Assembly: GCF_019059575.1 (NCBI RefSeq)
Contig: NW_024881844.1
Location: 186,001 to 250,000, forward strand
DNA from: Amphibalanus amphitrite
Taxonomy: Eukaryota > Arthropoda > Thecostraca > Balanomorpha > Balanidae
Length of the DNA stretch: 64,000 nt
Direction: 5' to 3'
The position numbers and the translations under genes are program-made. The notes under the pieces were generated by a model. It was not told where the DNA came from. It saw only the letters and a list, made by a program, of their open reading frames with translations, and made no database searches. This document shows positions 1 through 13,978 of the stretch, in pieces; positions within the stretch are counted from its first letter, which is position 1; every line of letters begins with the position of its first letter.

Positions 1-158
1 GATCTGTGACGGGCGGCAGCATCTGTGACGGGCATTGACGACGAGGCGCTGCAACGGCGCATCGTCGTCGTGTAGACGCCATCGGGTGCTGGCAGTTTCC
101 AAGAACTTTACGCACGTGCTGGACGGAAAATGCGCGCCCAAGCGGAAATGAAACTGCA
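1..158. other. unassigned flank
   Basis: No gene recognised. The hexadecamer-like phrase ATCTGTGACGGGC occurs twice within the first 35 bases. The stretch ends at the TTAA that opens the first GGTCA-rich element. Confidence 0.5.
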
Positions 159-2024
159 TTAACCCGCGCACCGACGGGGGTCTGCGCCAACTTGAACTTA
201 GTACCGACGGGGGGGGGGGGCGGATGACCGCCCCCCCCCTGAGATCTCGAGAACGAAGCAAGATAGCGACAAGCGGTAAACGGCATCGGATACGCACGGA
301 CAAGGTCTACAATTTTTACTAAGGTCATTTTCAGGTCAGGTCAAAGATGACGTCACAGGGGTCGAAAAAGTCAAAATGGCGGCGCTAGATATGGAGAGGA
401 TTTTTCTCGAATAACTTTCGAAGTAGTCAAGATAGGAACAAACTAAGGGCATCATCGTGATCCTCTCGTCAATCCGCATCGAATGATATATATGTTGACC
501 TCGAAAGGTCAAGGTCAAAGGTTGACCTCAGGTCACGTGACCTCGAGGTCATCATGTATATCATTCGATGCGTCTTGACGAGCTGAACACAATGAGACCA
601 TCCGCGCGGCTGTATCTTGTTCCTGTAAGGAGTTATTGGCAAAAAACCTTTGGTGACCTTTGATGACGTCACATGACCTTACAGCTGCCCAACAGCAAAA
701 CAGAGCTCAAGGTAGTGAAGGTTGATCGTATGTGAAGTCATGTATGGTATATGGGGCCATTCCGACCCGTTTTAGTGGTAAAAACAGGGAGTTGATTTTT
801 CCCCCATTGACTTATAATGGGGAGGTCGCGAAATTGACCTGACCTTAGGTCACCGACATCAAAATTCCGAGATATACAAATTGTAGCTACTAATGACCTA
901 ATAACATCCTGCGACTTTCAAAGGCCTCAGACATCTACTGTAGCTCTGGCACGGTGACAAAGTTGCAAAAAAGTGACTTGAGGTTGGGTCATTCAAAGTG
1001 ACCTGGTGACCTGACCTTTAACCCGCGCACCGACGGGGGTCTGCGCCAACTTAGTACCGACGGGGGGGGCGGATGACCGCCCCCCCTGAGATCTCGAGAA
1101 CGAAGCAAGATAGCGACAAGCGGTAAACGGCATCGGATACGCACGGTCAAGATCTACAATTTTTACTAAGGTCATTTTCAGGTCAGGTCAAAGATGACGT
1201 CACAGGGGTCGAAAAAGTCAAAATGGCGGCGCTAAATATGGAGAGAGTTTTTCTCGAATAACTTTCGAATTAGTCAAGATAGGAACAAACTAAGGGCATC
1301 ATCGTGATCCTCTCGTCAATCCGCATCGAATGATATATATGTTGACCTCGAAAGGTCAAGGTCAAAGGTTGACCTCAGGTCACGTGACCTCGAGGTCATC
1401 ATGTATATCATTCGATGCGTCTTGACGAGCTGAACACAATGAGACCATCCACGCGTCTGTATCTTGTTCCTGTACGGAGTTATTGGCAAAAAACCTTTGG
1501 TGACCTTTGATGACGTCACATGACCTCACAGCTGCCCAACAGCAAAAGAGACCTCAAGGTAGTGAAGGTTGATCGTATATGAAGTCATGTATGGTATATG
1601 GGGCCATTCCGACCCGTTTTAGTGGTAAAAACAGGGAGTTGATTTTTCCCCCATTGACTTATAATGGGGAGGTCGCGAAATTGACCTGACCTTAGGTCAC
1701 CGATATCAAAATTCCGAGATATACAAATTGTAGCTACTAATGACCTAATAACATCCTGCGACTTTCAAAGGCCTCCGACATCTACTGTAGCTCTGGCACG
1801 GTGACAAAGTTGCAAAAAAGTGACTTGAGGTTGGGTCATTCAAAGTGACCTGGTGACCTGACCTTGAAAGGTAGGAGGTTCAAACTTGCACACCATGTGT
1901 AAAATTGATAAGGGAATAGTCATACCAAATTTCGCGGCGCTACGCGCCGCGGTTTTTCCGCTATTCGCGAAAAACCTCAGGGGGGGGGGCGGATATCCGC
2001 CCCCCCCGTCGGTGCGCGGGTTAA
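159..2024. repeat. TTAA-ended GGTCA-rich element, internally duplicated
   Basis: The element opens with TTAACCCGCGCACCGACGG and closes with the reverse complement of the same sequence, so it has terminal inverted repeats. Each end holds a G-tract/C-tract hairpin (209-239 and 1980-2008). A second left end, again starting at TTAA, lies at 1018, so 159-1017 and 1018-about 1862 are direct copies. I saw roughly 14 substitutions between them, about 98% identity. By eye, copy 1 contains 19 AGGTCA or TGACCT hexamers and also TGACGTCA octamers. There is no convincing ORF. It is interpreted as a non-autonomous DNA transposon using TTAA as target duplication, with a partial copy inserted at or duplicated onto its left end. 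Confidence 0.8.
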
Positions 2025-3383
2025 GGAACGGAGAAGCGGTTTGTTCAACTGGCTTGGTTCCAATCAAGATACATACGACCGTAGGCTCAAGGCTGGATGA
2101 TTCAATTCGTTTACACAGCAATGCAGCTACTGCAATCAGGGGCGTGAGAACTACTTTCAGACTGGGGGATGGGGGGGGGGGGGCACACCATTATAGAGAT
2201 CAACCTAGGGTACCCCCAAATCTAGTTTTCTCACCGGTGTTAGGCCACTTATTTTTCATCCCTTGGCTTTTTCAACAAAAAAGAAAAATGCAAAAATGCG
2301 CGATATTCCGTCATAAAGTTGTGGGAGCACTGTCCCCACGGCCCCAGAGTTGGGGGGGGGGGGGCAGGCTGCCCCCACTGCCCCCCGTTCCCGCGCCTAT
2401 TGCAATACCAGATGGAAAATAGAAATACTGCACGGTGCTGGTCATTGTCATCAAAATAACCATCAGATATATGAGGCACAAAATGGAGTAGGAGCCAATG
2501 ATTTACAACTCACCGTAGCCACTTTGATCTATGGGTGGAAAATTTAGTGGGGGATCAATGCGTCATGCGAGCGCCGGCCTTTGATCTGTAACGCTCCTGC
2601 AGTCTGGAGACCACCTGGAAAACATTGTGAAATGGCCGCAACAATGAATGAAAATAAAATACAGACCAGCGAAAGTGAAATCGATGGCACGTCCTCCGCT
2701 AGACCACCTCGATGGCTGTCTGCCAAGCGAACAAAATAAAACAGCTGTTATATAAGCCACAAAGGGACCGTCTCGAACAGATACCTGCAATATGGCCGGC
2801 CGCAATTAAGTCGCATCTGCTGTATCCTGGAGAGACAGGAAGAAGCGATCCTCGCAAAGGAGTCAACGCCCCTTTACTGCGCCACAGAATGCATGCCAAA
2901 ATGACACAAACAGTGATGCATGGTTGTATTATAAAATTACGCCGATGAGGCCGGTACCTATTATACCGTCTAAGTCGACGGCCAGTCTGTTTATGGCCTC
3001 AAGTCTGCGCTGCCTCACGCGATCGAGAAATCATGAGTCGCTTTAATCGCTCAGCGCTCCCCGGAGAACGAGGCTACTAAACCGGCCGATCGGTGGCGTT
3101 GAGCTCAGCCACCACGCCGGCCGGCGGGGCCACCGCTGCCCCTGGCGTGTCTGTCCCGTATTACCCAGCGTGCCCCGGGGCAAATCGTTAGCGGACCCGC
3201 ACGCGGCGCCCGAGATACGGCGTCAAAGCCTGACAGTGGCCGGCATCGTTACCCAAAGCCGTCGTCGAAAGCCGGATGTACAGCTATCTGATAGCAAGGC
3301 TTTGGCGTTGTTCGGCAAATGTAAGCCTCGGTGACAAATTGCCATGGCGATGTCTGGTGACACTGGACAGAGGACACCATTTA
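2025..3383. other. intergenic, no gene seen
   Basis: Holds homopolymer G tracts near 2166-2181 and 2351-2364; the latter is followed by C-rich sequence and could fold back. ORFs across these tracts read as Gly/Pro runs and are compositional. The last three bases (TTA, 3381-3383) are the target duplication of the next element. Confidence 0.5.
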
Positions 3384-4107
3384 GGCTGGAGACTTCCAGT
3401 TTGCGGTTAACTCGCGTTTATTTTGGTGGCTAACTTCCTTACACGCGTGTAGCTGCCCACCAACTTTTACCCGGGGACTTCCATCCGCGGTTAACTGGTG
3501 GGTAGCTACACGCGTGTAAATATTTAAATGCCGACTTACACGCCAGTTTAAAGGGCTTCCCGATCAGCTGATCGGGATGCGGCGATCAGCTGGTCCAATG
3601 AACAAGTGCGTAATTCCGTTATTTATGGGACCGGTGGCCCCCAATCAGCGTTTTTACACATGCAATGAGTACAGCCGTAACAATGGGATGTGGTGATGCA
3701 TTAACCTAACCAGAACAGCGTTTGAAGCCGTGCCAATCAGCATCAATAATGCTAATCGCCTTGTGTTATTTCACTCTGTATGGCCGACCGCCAGTCTGCT
3801 GCATGATCTTGCAACAGCCGTATCTCAGATTACTCGTCTGCCCTCGTCGGTTCGTCTCCGTCACCCCCCGTCCTCACCCCCGCCCCGTCACTTCACCGGT
3901 GAGGCGTCGTCGGTGTCCAAGTCAATGCCACACAAATGACGATTATCACCGAGTGATCAGTTTAATATGTGCGTGTCGCGGGGGTGGCTGACGTTCCAAC
4001 GGCGCAGGATCCGGTCTACCACCAGTGCCCATTTGCTGCCGTTAAAACCGCTAATGGTTTTTTTTGGCCGTCCTTTTCATATCTCTCCAGAGCCGTGTCA
4101 GCTGTTT

Positions 4108-4296
4108 CTAGTCCCATTTTTCTTCTGACCTTGCATTACAGGCTGTAACAATGTTCTTCCAAGACCGTTTTCGTTCTTCATTACTCCTTCCATCGTGTCG
4201 CTTATTTTCGATGACTTTTACTTCAGTCTTCATGACATCGGCTAACAAATGCATGTCTCTACTACTGAAATTTCTGCTCCTCTTCTTCCTGTCCAT
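4108..4296 (-). CDS. Myb/SANT-like DNA-binding ORF of Harbinger-like element
   Basis: This is a 62-codon ORF from ATG at 4296 to a stop at 4108. After a basic start (MDRKKRSR) it reads NFSSRDMHLLADVMKTEV and then IENKRHDGRSNEERKRSW. This matches the pattern of Myb/SANT-like domains: Phe-Ser start, Leu-rich helix, an Ile-Glu-x-Lys segment and a conserved Trp before the third helix. Such a domain binds DNA and helps bring a Harbinger transposase to its ends. The ORF is short, so it is either one exon or a truncated copy. The frame stays open upstream to 4389, but that extension looks less protein-like. The call rests on pattern recognition of one domain and on the surrounding TTA-flanked inverted repeats. 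Confidence 0.55.
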   Translation of the reverse strand: MDRKKRSRNFSSRDMHLLADVMKTEVKVIENKRHDGRSNEERKRSWKNIVTACNARSEEKWD

Positions 4297-4656
4297 GGTT
4301 GTTGACACCGGACACTCGTATTGCTTCCACTGAGCTGGTCCTCGCCCCAGTGACACGTAACGCGAAGTGCGACGACAGGGGCCCGACACTAGCCGGCTGG
4401 CTCGACGATCACATTATTTCGGATGCGATACGAATCCCATCTCACTATCCCGAAGATTACGAAATAGCAGCTGGTGGCAAGGAGATAGGTGCGATGCGAT
4501 GGAAATAGACTAATACCTCCGTATTTGAATATTTGAGTCCTACATCCTCAATTCTGTCAACTCAAATATTGCTCTGATTACTCATGTATGACTTGTTGAA
4601 AACATCTGGATACTTGCAGTGATGAAATACGTAATTTGTAACCCCTCAACAAGCAC

Positions 4657-4850
4657 AGAGGTCAGTTTAACCAACAGAAAAATAGCCGCCTGGCGGAATT
4701 TTTTACCTAAAGACCGTTTCACATACGGAGTGTAAACGCGATAAGCACGTAAGCGGATAGGGCTTTACCGCTCTCGATCCGTATGTGAATCGGCCTTTAG
4801 GCGAAAAATTCCGCCAGGCGGCTATTTTGCTGTTGGTAAAACTGGCCTCA
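4657..4850. mobile_element. MITE with ~70-bp inverted repeats, nested
   Basis: The left arm (from AGAGGTCAGTTTAACC, through AATAGCCGCCTGGCGGAATT, to CACATACGG) is repeated in inverse orientation on the right with about ten differences. Only about 50 bp lie between the arms. No target duplication could be fixed. It lies inside the Harbinger-like element at 3384-5223. Confidence 0.7.
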
Positions 4851-5226
4851 GTACTATGTACGAGTATGAAAAGGTGACCTCAAATTCGTCTAATCTTAGC
4901 AGCCGAACGGCTAGGCCGAACTGGCTGAAAAAGCCAGAACTAGATGATTGCACTATTGTCTATCACTTGCACATAAAATTTGCACAGAAATAAACTTTAA
5001 AAACCCCCTAAGGACCCAAAAAAGCACCACCGAAAAGATACCCGCGAACTTAATACATGGGGTGGCTCGCGCGTAAGTTCGTTCGTTAACTTAGCGAACA
5101 AACTATTTACCCGCAGATGGAAGTCTCCGGGCAAAGTTACCCGCCGACTTAAACGCGAGATAAACGCCAACTTACCCGCAAACCACTTACACGCGACTTA
5201 CCCGCGTGTGGAAGTCTCCAGCCTTA

Positions 5227-7756
5227 ATGTGTTTAGAGCGTACACATCGTACACATATGTCCTTGACTGCTGTTTTATCGCATCGCAAACGATACGATAG
5301 CCTTTCTACGAGTTGTTAAGATTTACAATTAGTGAACAGAATGAGCTTCTAATTCTAAGCACTAAATAATGGACCTTGCGCTCATCGGGTCGGGTATCAT
5401 ATGCCAGATTTAAAATAAAGACGCAGCGATGCATCACCTTTTCTATTACTTAATCTTCTAGTTGGTTCATGCGACGAAGCAGGATAAAAAATTGATAGTG
5501 CTCGGAGGCATCTGTACCTATAGGCCTAGACCGAAGTGTGGGGTTTGGAGTACTTACCTAAACGGCTGCCATTTCATTTGTGCTAACAAGTAGCTACTAC
5601 ACACATTGCTTACACTATATTCCAGTCAATACAAAATATATGGAACCTTAAGTGCTCGCGCAAGTGCACTTTCACTTGTGCTAAGGCGGGACGACGCACG
5701 AAATGGGTGCCTTGCTCGGCAGCTCGCGTTACCACCGCTAGATGGCAGGGCTATCGTACGCCTGGAACGATGCTGCACCGCAAAGCATGGCCTCGCTAGC
5801 GCACGGCTCCGGAGTCCGGTGGCTTCAGCGTCAGACTCGGTGTTCCTGTGCCTTGACCTGTGTAGTGCAACCATTGCAGCGGTGCAGTGATAGTGTGACG
5901 CGTGGTGCTGTTGGGGGGAGCTGTCGTTGCGCGCCGTGCCAGCTGATGCGGCTGATGCAGCAACTGATGAGCCACTGGTGGCGCATCAGCGGAGTGGATG
6001 ATGTCGGATGACTGTGAATGTGATAAGGTGATCTGAGTGTAATAAATGTATATTTAAAAAAAGACTCGGTGTTCCGTAGCCTACACCCTTCGCCGACCAG
6101 ATGCTGCAGGAGTCGGCGAGGAGACCTGGGCTGGGTGGGAATGGCTTAAAAAAAAACTATTATATTATATAGGTTTTATTTTGCTATGCATAGGCAGCAT
6201 GAATCTATTCTCATGGATTCATGTTATCTAATTATGTGTCAAATCATGTCTGAAAATCTGCAGGTGTATGGCGATCTAGTTTCGCTAAAAGCCCGGACTT
6301 AATTTCACTAGATGGATCAGGTGTTGCAATACCCGCTGAAAGGATTACAGTACACATGCAATAACTTCAGACTAGCACAACCCTTTGAATCTAAAACCAC
6401 CACACGGGTCATTCAGCGAAATGGTCTAAACTAAGTACGTACTTAACAGCTTAGTCTTGATAGCAATGCATTACAATTCTCACGAATTAACATGACAAAT
6501 TTACCACGACTGTGCAAGGCGAAAACAGCCCTTCCACAAGCCTCTTAAAAACTTTTCTACGGTGAACATAAATTACGTTGGCTATTGACTTTCTCCAATC
6601 GAAGGTACGGATATTCTAGCCCAATGCCCCAGTGACTTCCAGTTCTGCACGGTTATTGTGCCTTACATGGCCTTACATAAAACATTTTAAACATACCTAT
6701 TGGTGGTGGTGCCACGCATGCCTAGCTTTGTCAGGATGCTGCTCCTAATGCATTGACATTATCGAGCATTACAACAAAAATAGGAGCACCGAACAGCTCT
6801 AGCGTAATTATGCCTCCTTAAAAACAGTTGCTTAAGTTCGAAACATATTTTCAAACTTTTCGCGCTCGTTCAGTTCACCCTATGAAATGATAATAATTCA
6901 ATGTCGTGAGACACAAAGATGGCACTCTATTAAACGGGTTTGGTGGTGGGCAGCTGGGCCATACATCAAATGCCTTCATCTCCACACATTAATCACTCTG
7001 GCCTTTAATGAAAGAGGGGCTGCCCAAGACGTTGCGCGCCGGCGCCCGCTGGCGTGCCCCGCATCGTTAGTCGTTATTGGCTCGCGGTCGGGCCGGCGTT
7101 TCATCGAGTGCAGGTATTCGCAATTAGCGACGCTGGTATAACGAGCCCCGACAGCCGAGTTTTGTAAGCCAAGCGCGATGTCTAACATTAGCCTGACCTT
7201 GGGAGTTGCAAATGAAGTGTCTGGACGAGTTCCAGAAAAGTTTGCGACAGACATGGTGGTGTACCTAGTTGTAATCGTGATTCCAAATTAGAGCTGGTGT
7301 TATATTACATGCAGCGTCACGGGCTCGTTGATATGGTCAACCATCAACATGGATGCAACTTCACCTTATGTATAATCCATGTGAACTTCAATTTGGCGGG
7401 AATGTACCAATTAGCAACTTTATCACTAATGATAGTTATATGAGAGAGCGTTGAGCATGAATACGTCACTTATCACTGTACCTATCGGCCGTCATGGAGA
7501 TTATTTAATGGAGAACCATTATCAGTCTGATGTTACTTAGCGTGTGTATGTTTAAGTATGTGCATGTTTGTATGCTAGGAGTTACCAACAATACAATCCA
7601 AGCACCCAACATATCAATGATATCTACCATCTTTAATAGTTTATAACAGCACTCGAATACAACCGAAAAGACTTTCAAATGTTGACAAGCCGTGAACCAA
7701 ACTTTTGATCTTCGTCCGTTTTGATCTTTGATCCCAGCCGCTAAAGAAGGGGAAAG
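5227..7756. other. intergenic, no gene seen
   Basis: No ORF with recognisable protein features. A repeat fragment at 5732-5790 resembles 25919-25977 (see separate entry). A run TAATAAATGTATATTTA near 6040 looks like a polyadenylation context but has no supported gene upstream. Confidence 0.45.
5732..5790 (+). repeat. dispersed repeat fragment, copy A, with CTCF-like core
   Basis: Aligns by eye with 25919-25977 over about 59 bp at roughly 70-75% identity. Both copies contain the exact 14-mer CCGCTAGATGGCAG (5735-5748 here), and later ATGCTG(C/T)ACCGCAAAGC. The 14-mer fits the CTCF core pattern CCNSYAGRKGGCR. Whether CTCF binds is inference. Confidence 0.45.
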
Positions 7757-8280
7757 GCGGGGGTCCATTGGACCTCCAGCCGTTTGACCCCTGATCGAGC
7801 TAGGGTTTCACGAGACAACGAGTATGTTGCCCGTGACGAGAGAAAGCCGATGATAACCACAAAGCTGATGTTATTATAGGGCTTGTCGGGTCCTGATTTC
7901 AAATTTCATGTTAGTTTTGATCAAACATGATGTATTTATGCAGTTTGGATAGATCGGGTCAGGTCAGGTCAGATCAGATCAACCAGTAGACATCCCATCG
8001 GCTACCTTATGCGTTAACTACCCCTGTCAGCTTTGCAACATGCTGCAGAGGCGCCAAAACTATAAGTTCTCAAATCTTCAAATTAGGTGCTCATTTCGGA
8101 AATCAGCTCTAAAACTGGAAAATTGTGAACCGAGCCCAAACTAGAAGTTCTCAAATCTTCCAAGAGGTGCTTGATTCGAAATCAGCTCTAAAACTAAAAA
8201 AATATGAAACTCGAAAATTTCAACCGAGTTCATCTAAGGTCAATGACCTTGACCTGACCTTTACATGACTGTGACACCTA
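7757..8280 (+). repeat. partial GGTCA-rich element
   Basis: Starts within a C/G-rich terminal hairpin (GGGGGTCCATTGGACCTCC), then reads GTTTGACCCCTGATCGAGCT and ends in a run of AGGTCA/TGACCT hexamers near 8250-8280. It closely follows the left half of the element at 21918 but lacks both TTAA ends, so it is a truncated copy. Confidence 0.7.
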
Positions 8281-10901
<2,621 letters not shown>

Positions 10902-12630
10902 CTATTTCCGCTTTCCCTTCTTCTTTTTGGCCATGGCCTCCTCGTCGTACTCCTCCCCGGTGTAGAGTTTGTAGAGCAGCGGTAGCGGCGCGGCCATCCT
11001 CAGAGGCAGGTAGCCCGGCGGACGCAGCTGCGTGGCCGCATCGTGCGTGCGCTCCTCCACCGGCGACGCGCTGCCCTTCTTACCCTTCTTCGGCTTCTTC
11101 TGCTTTGGCGATTTCTTCTTGGCGGCCTTGCGGTCGGGCGGCGGCTCGGGCGAGGGCAGCCGCAGCGTCAGCGGTCGGTTGATCTTCCACTCGAGCCGGT
11201 AGGGCGCCTCGATCCGGGGCCGCAGCAGCAGCTGCGACACGAACGAGTGGCTGAATCTGACGGGCGCAGAACAAAGCCGTTACTTGAAGCTATCTATAGA
11301 CACATATTCATCACAAAGTCACAGTTTGAGCATGCAAAACATGAGCTACACGCGCTAGGATTTGTCCTTAAGATTGGCCTACAGTCTTCAAGCTTACAAT
11401 CGTCACCATGTCAGGCGCGTTGCGTACATTTTAGTGAGGTACTCGCGCAGGTTGGAGAGCTGCTGGTGCGTGAGGAGCGGCTTGTTGGGGTTCGGCCACT
11501 CCTCCAGCTGCCTCATCAGGTAGCGGACGCCGCCCGTCTGACCGCCGAACTCGGCTTCGTACTCGCCTGGCGCACCGCACCGCCGACAGAGGTCAGTACC
11601 GAGTCAGGGCAGCGGAGAATTCAATAGAGTTGGGACCGATAATGGTCGCTGGTGAGTGGTGGGTTACAGCGGCAGAAGTCATCAAAGGAACGGGGCGACC
11701 AGAGGTAAACAGGACTGGCGAAGGTTGGATCTACCCTGCTGGCGGCAGGAAGGCAGAGTCAGGACTCAGGATGGCACGGCTCGCCGGCGGCTCCCGCTGT
11801 CCAATGGTTATGCCAGTAGATCCTCAAGATGTTTCGCAAAGCGATTTTATTTTTGTGTGTATGGACAATGACCGCGTCAGAGCGAGTAATCGGGAAGAAA
11901 GTCTACGCAGCGCGCACGTATGACGCGTGTCTGCACCGTTGTCAGAGCAACCAGTACCTCTGTGGCAGGCCAGGGCGAACTTCATTGCCGTAATGGACAT
12001 GCCGAGCTGCCTGGCCGTGTACTTCACCGGCTCGCCGCCAGGCGGCAGCACGGGCGAGGTGCCCATCAGCTCCATGACGCCGTTGGTGAAGTAGTCGGCC
12101 TCCCACTGTTTGATCCAGTCGTGGCTGGGATGGGGCAGCTTCAGGTAGTTGGCCACGGTCCTGTGAGGCAGAATGCTTTGTTAGAAAAGTAATATAGCGA
12201 CATTTAAACTTTTTTATCACGACATACCGTAACATCGATAATGCTCATAGAAGCTAACCGTGAAACAAGCCGACATCGTGCCTAACTTCAGCTCAATGTC
12301 TGCCACATAATCATCACGGCCGCCAGGTCGGAACCGACTTATTTTATCACGCAAGCCATCAAAATTGTAAGTGATTTTGAATCTTCGAAAAAGCAAACAT
12401 GACCGAAGACCTGCATGACCCAAGTACTTCGTGACCGAGATACGGAACCTTTACGGAAACACGAAAGCTTCCATGACTTCCACTTACTGTGCTATGTCAG
12501 CGGGGGCCTCTTGCTGGAGGAGGATGGTGGCCTGCGCCTCGTCAACGATGCTGTTCTTGGAGAGGGTCGACCTGATGAACTCGTCGAGCCGGTTCTTGTC
12601 CGCCGTCGGAGACGAGCGGCGCTGAGGCAT
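10902..12630 (-). CDS. CLAMP-like (CFAP119/CCDC189-type) ciliary protein, four exons
   Basis: Four exons join in frame: 12630-12488, 12160-11958, 11566-11428 and 11256-10902. Introns begin GTAAGT, GTACTG and GTACGC and end in AG, giving 840 bp (279 residues plus stop). The start MPQRRSSP is the only Met at the head of exon 1. Residues 1-60 are helical and acidic. The middle holds VKYTARQLGMSITAMKFALA. Then LLTHQQLSNLREYLTKIFSH is followed by the LLLRPRIEAPYRLEW segment. The last two follow the pattern I recall from the CLAMP domain (a Q-x2-L-x4-Y-L helix, then Phe-x-His and a Leu/Arg-Pro-x-hydrophobic-Glu strand). CLAMP proteins belong to the C1a projection of motile cilia. The tail has two Lys-rich tracts, including one at the extreme C-terminus. 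Exon structure is well supported; the family name is moderate and from memory. No poly(A) signal was identified downstream. Confidence 0.7.
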
Positions 12631-13978
12631 CCTGACTTTTCCGTCTCCGCTGTTGACGATACGGCATCCAGTGGTACTCCGGTAGATCCCTGGTCAGGGA
12701 TAGTCACTTCCAAAACAAAATTATTACGGTTAACCAGCCAGTCTTTTACACCCTTTGCCTACCAGACTGGCAACAGCCCTGCAAGATGTCCAAAGGACTT
12801 GGCCGTCTGTCTTCCACACCACGTTCCACACCAATAATCACCCAAGGCCATATAAGTTTAATCACCGAAACACGTCACGCACGTCGCCACACATTCACAT
12901 TCCTTGTGCCTCGCCGATTCCCACGACACCACACGACACCCCCGAAAAGTGAAGAAGCACGTGAATACTCCAGAGAGCCTCTTCTACCAGCTTCCAGGAA
13001 TATGCATAGTTTGCACAGCAGACGTTTTATGCTCAAAGTTGAAGGTTCACGCAGACCCGAATATACTAGTATTTACCAAATATAAGTCACAATCATCTCA
13101 AATTTTATGAAGACGACTGCAAAGATGACATATGCGTTATAGTCTCCCGATGGATATTAGCATCGCATAAACCTGACTGTTAAGTATATTCATTAGCCGC
13201 GAACTTCCACTCCATCTGCCCTTCACAATATTATCAACGTGCCGGGTATAATATCAAACTAAGAATCCCCACCGCTCCATTTCCAAATCCGACTGTCCAT
13301 TTCCAGCGACATCAGCAGTCACACAGCGCGTGTCTTTGAACACTTTTATTGGCAATTATTAACGTCTGTTGACGTTAACTGCGGACGGCCATCCGACATA
13401 TACTCGGCTCAAAGGGGCTGCGACTCGGCCAGTCGAGGGAGACCCCCCCCCCCCTCACGACGGTCGCCGCGACACTCTGGTATGGTGATCACCCGGTCTG
13501 CCCGATACGATACCCATTCAGTCTCCTCATAGTCGCCTTCGACGACGCACGGTGCGCCAATGCTCGTCATAGAGCCAAGAGGACTCACTCGTCAGTCGGC
13601 GGATCAGAAAACCGCGCAGTGGCCAGCTGCCTGCCGGCCGGAGGCGGTTAACGATAAATACAAACACTGTCGGCCCCAGGCCCACCGCTGTCTTCGTCAG
13701 ACCGACTCGGCCCAACACTGGCGGCAGGCGCGCACGGTTAAAGCATTGTCTCGACAACAGATTAAAGTAGTAAGGCCGGCCCGGCGGCGCCGGCACGTAT
13801 CACACTCAATAGACACCGCTGCGTGGACCCAGTCATTCCCATATCACCCGGTAGGTAGTCGGCCGGCACTCCCTCGCCGCCGTCCGGCGCGGTGCGCTCA
13901 GATCTGTGTCCCTGACGGCGGCGGCGGCCGGCGGTGAGCGTGTCACGGGCCCGCGTCCCGCCGGCGGCCCGGCCGGGG
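12631..13978. other. intergenic between two minus-strand genes
   Basis: Contains the 3' flank of the transporter gene (candidate poly(A) signal at 13345-13350), a 14-base C tract near 13441-13454, and the upstream region of the CLAMP-like gene. No coding exon was recognised. Confidence 0.45.
13345..13350 (-). terminator. candidate polyadenylation signal of the transporter gene
   Basis: AATAAA on the minus strand about 630 bp downstream of the stop codon at 13979. It is the clearest such hexamer I saw between that stop and the next gene. No transcript evidence. Confidence 0.35.

Larger units (their letters stand above)
3384..5223. mobile_element. PIF/Harbinger-like DNA transposon remnant
   Basis: The left end is GGCTGGAGACTTCCA and the right end is its exact reverse complement. 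TTA flanks both sides (3381-3383 and 5224-5226). A 3-bp TTA/TAA duplication with ends starting in G is typical of PIF/Harbinger transposons. Subterminal regions share short phrases such as CGCGTGTAA and GGAAGTC in both orientations. At 4108-4296 on the minus strand there is a Myb/SANT-like ORF, the kind of accessory protein these elements carry. No DDE transposase was recognised, so the element is incomplete or non-autonomous. A smaller inverted-repeat element (4657-4850) is nested inside. Confidence 0.7.
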
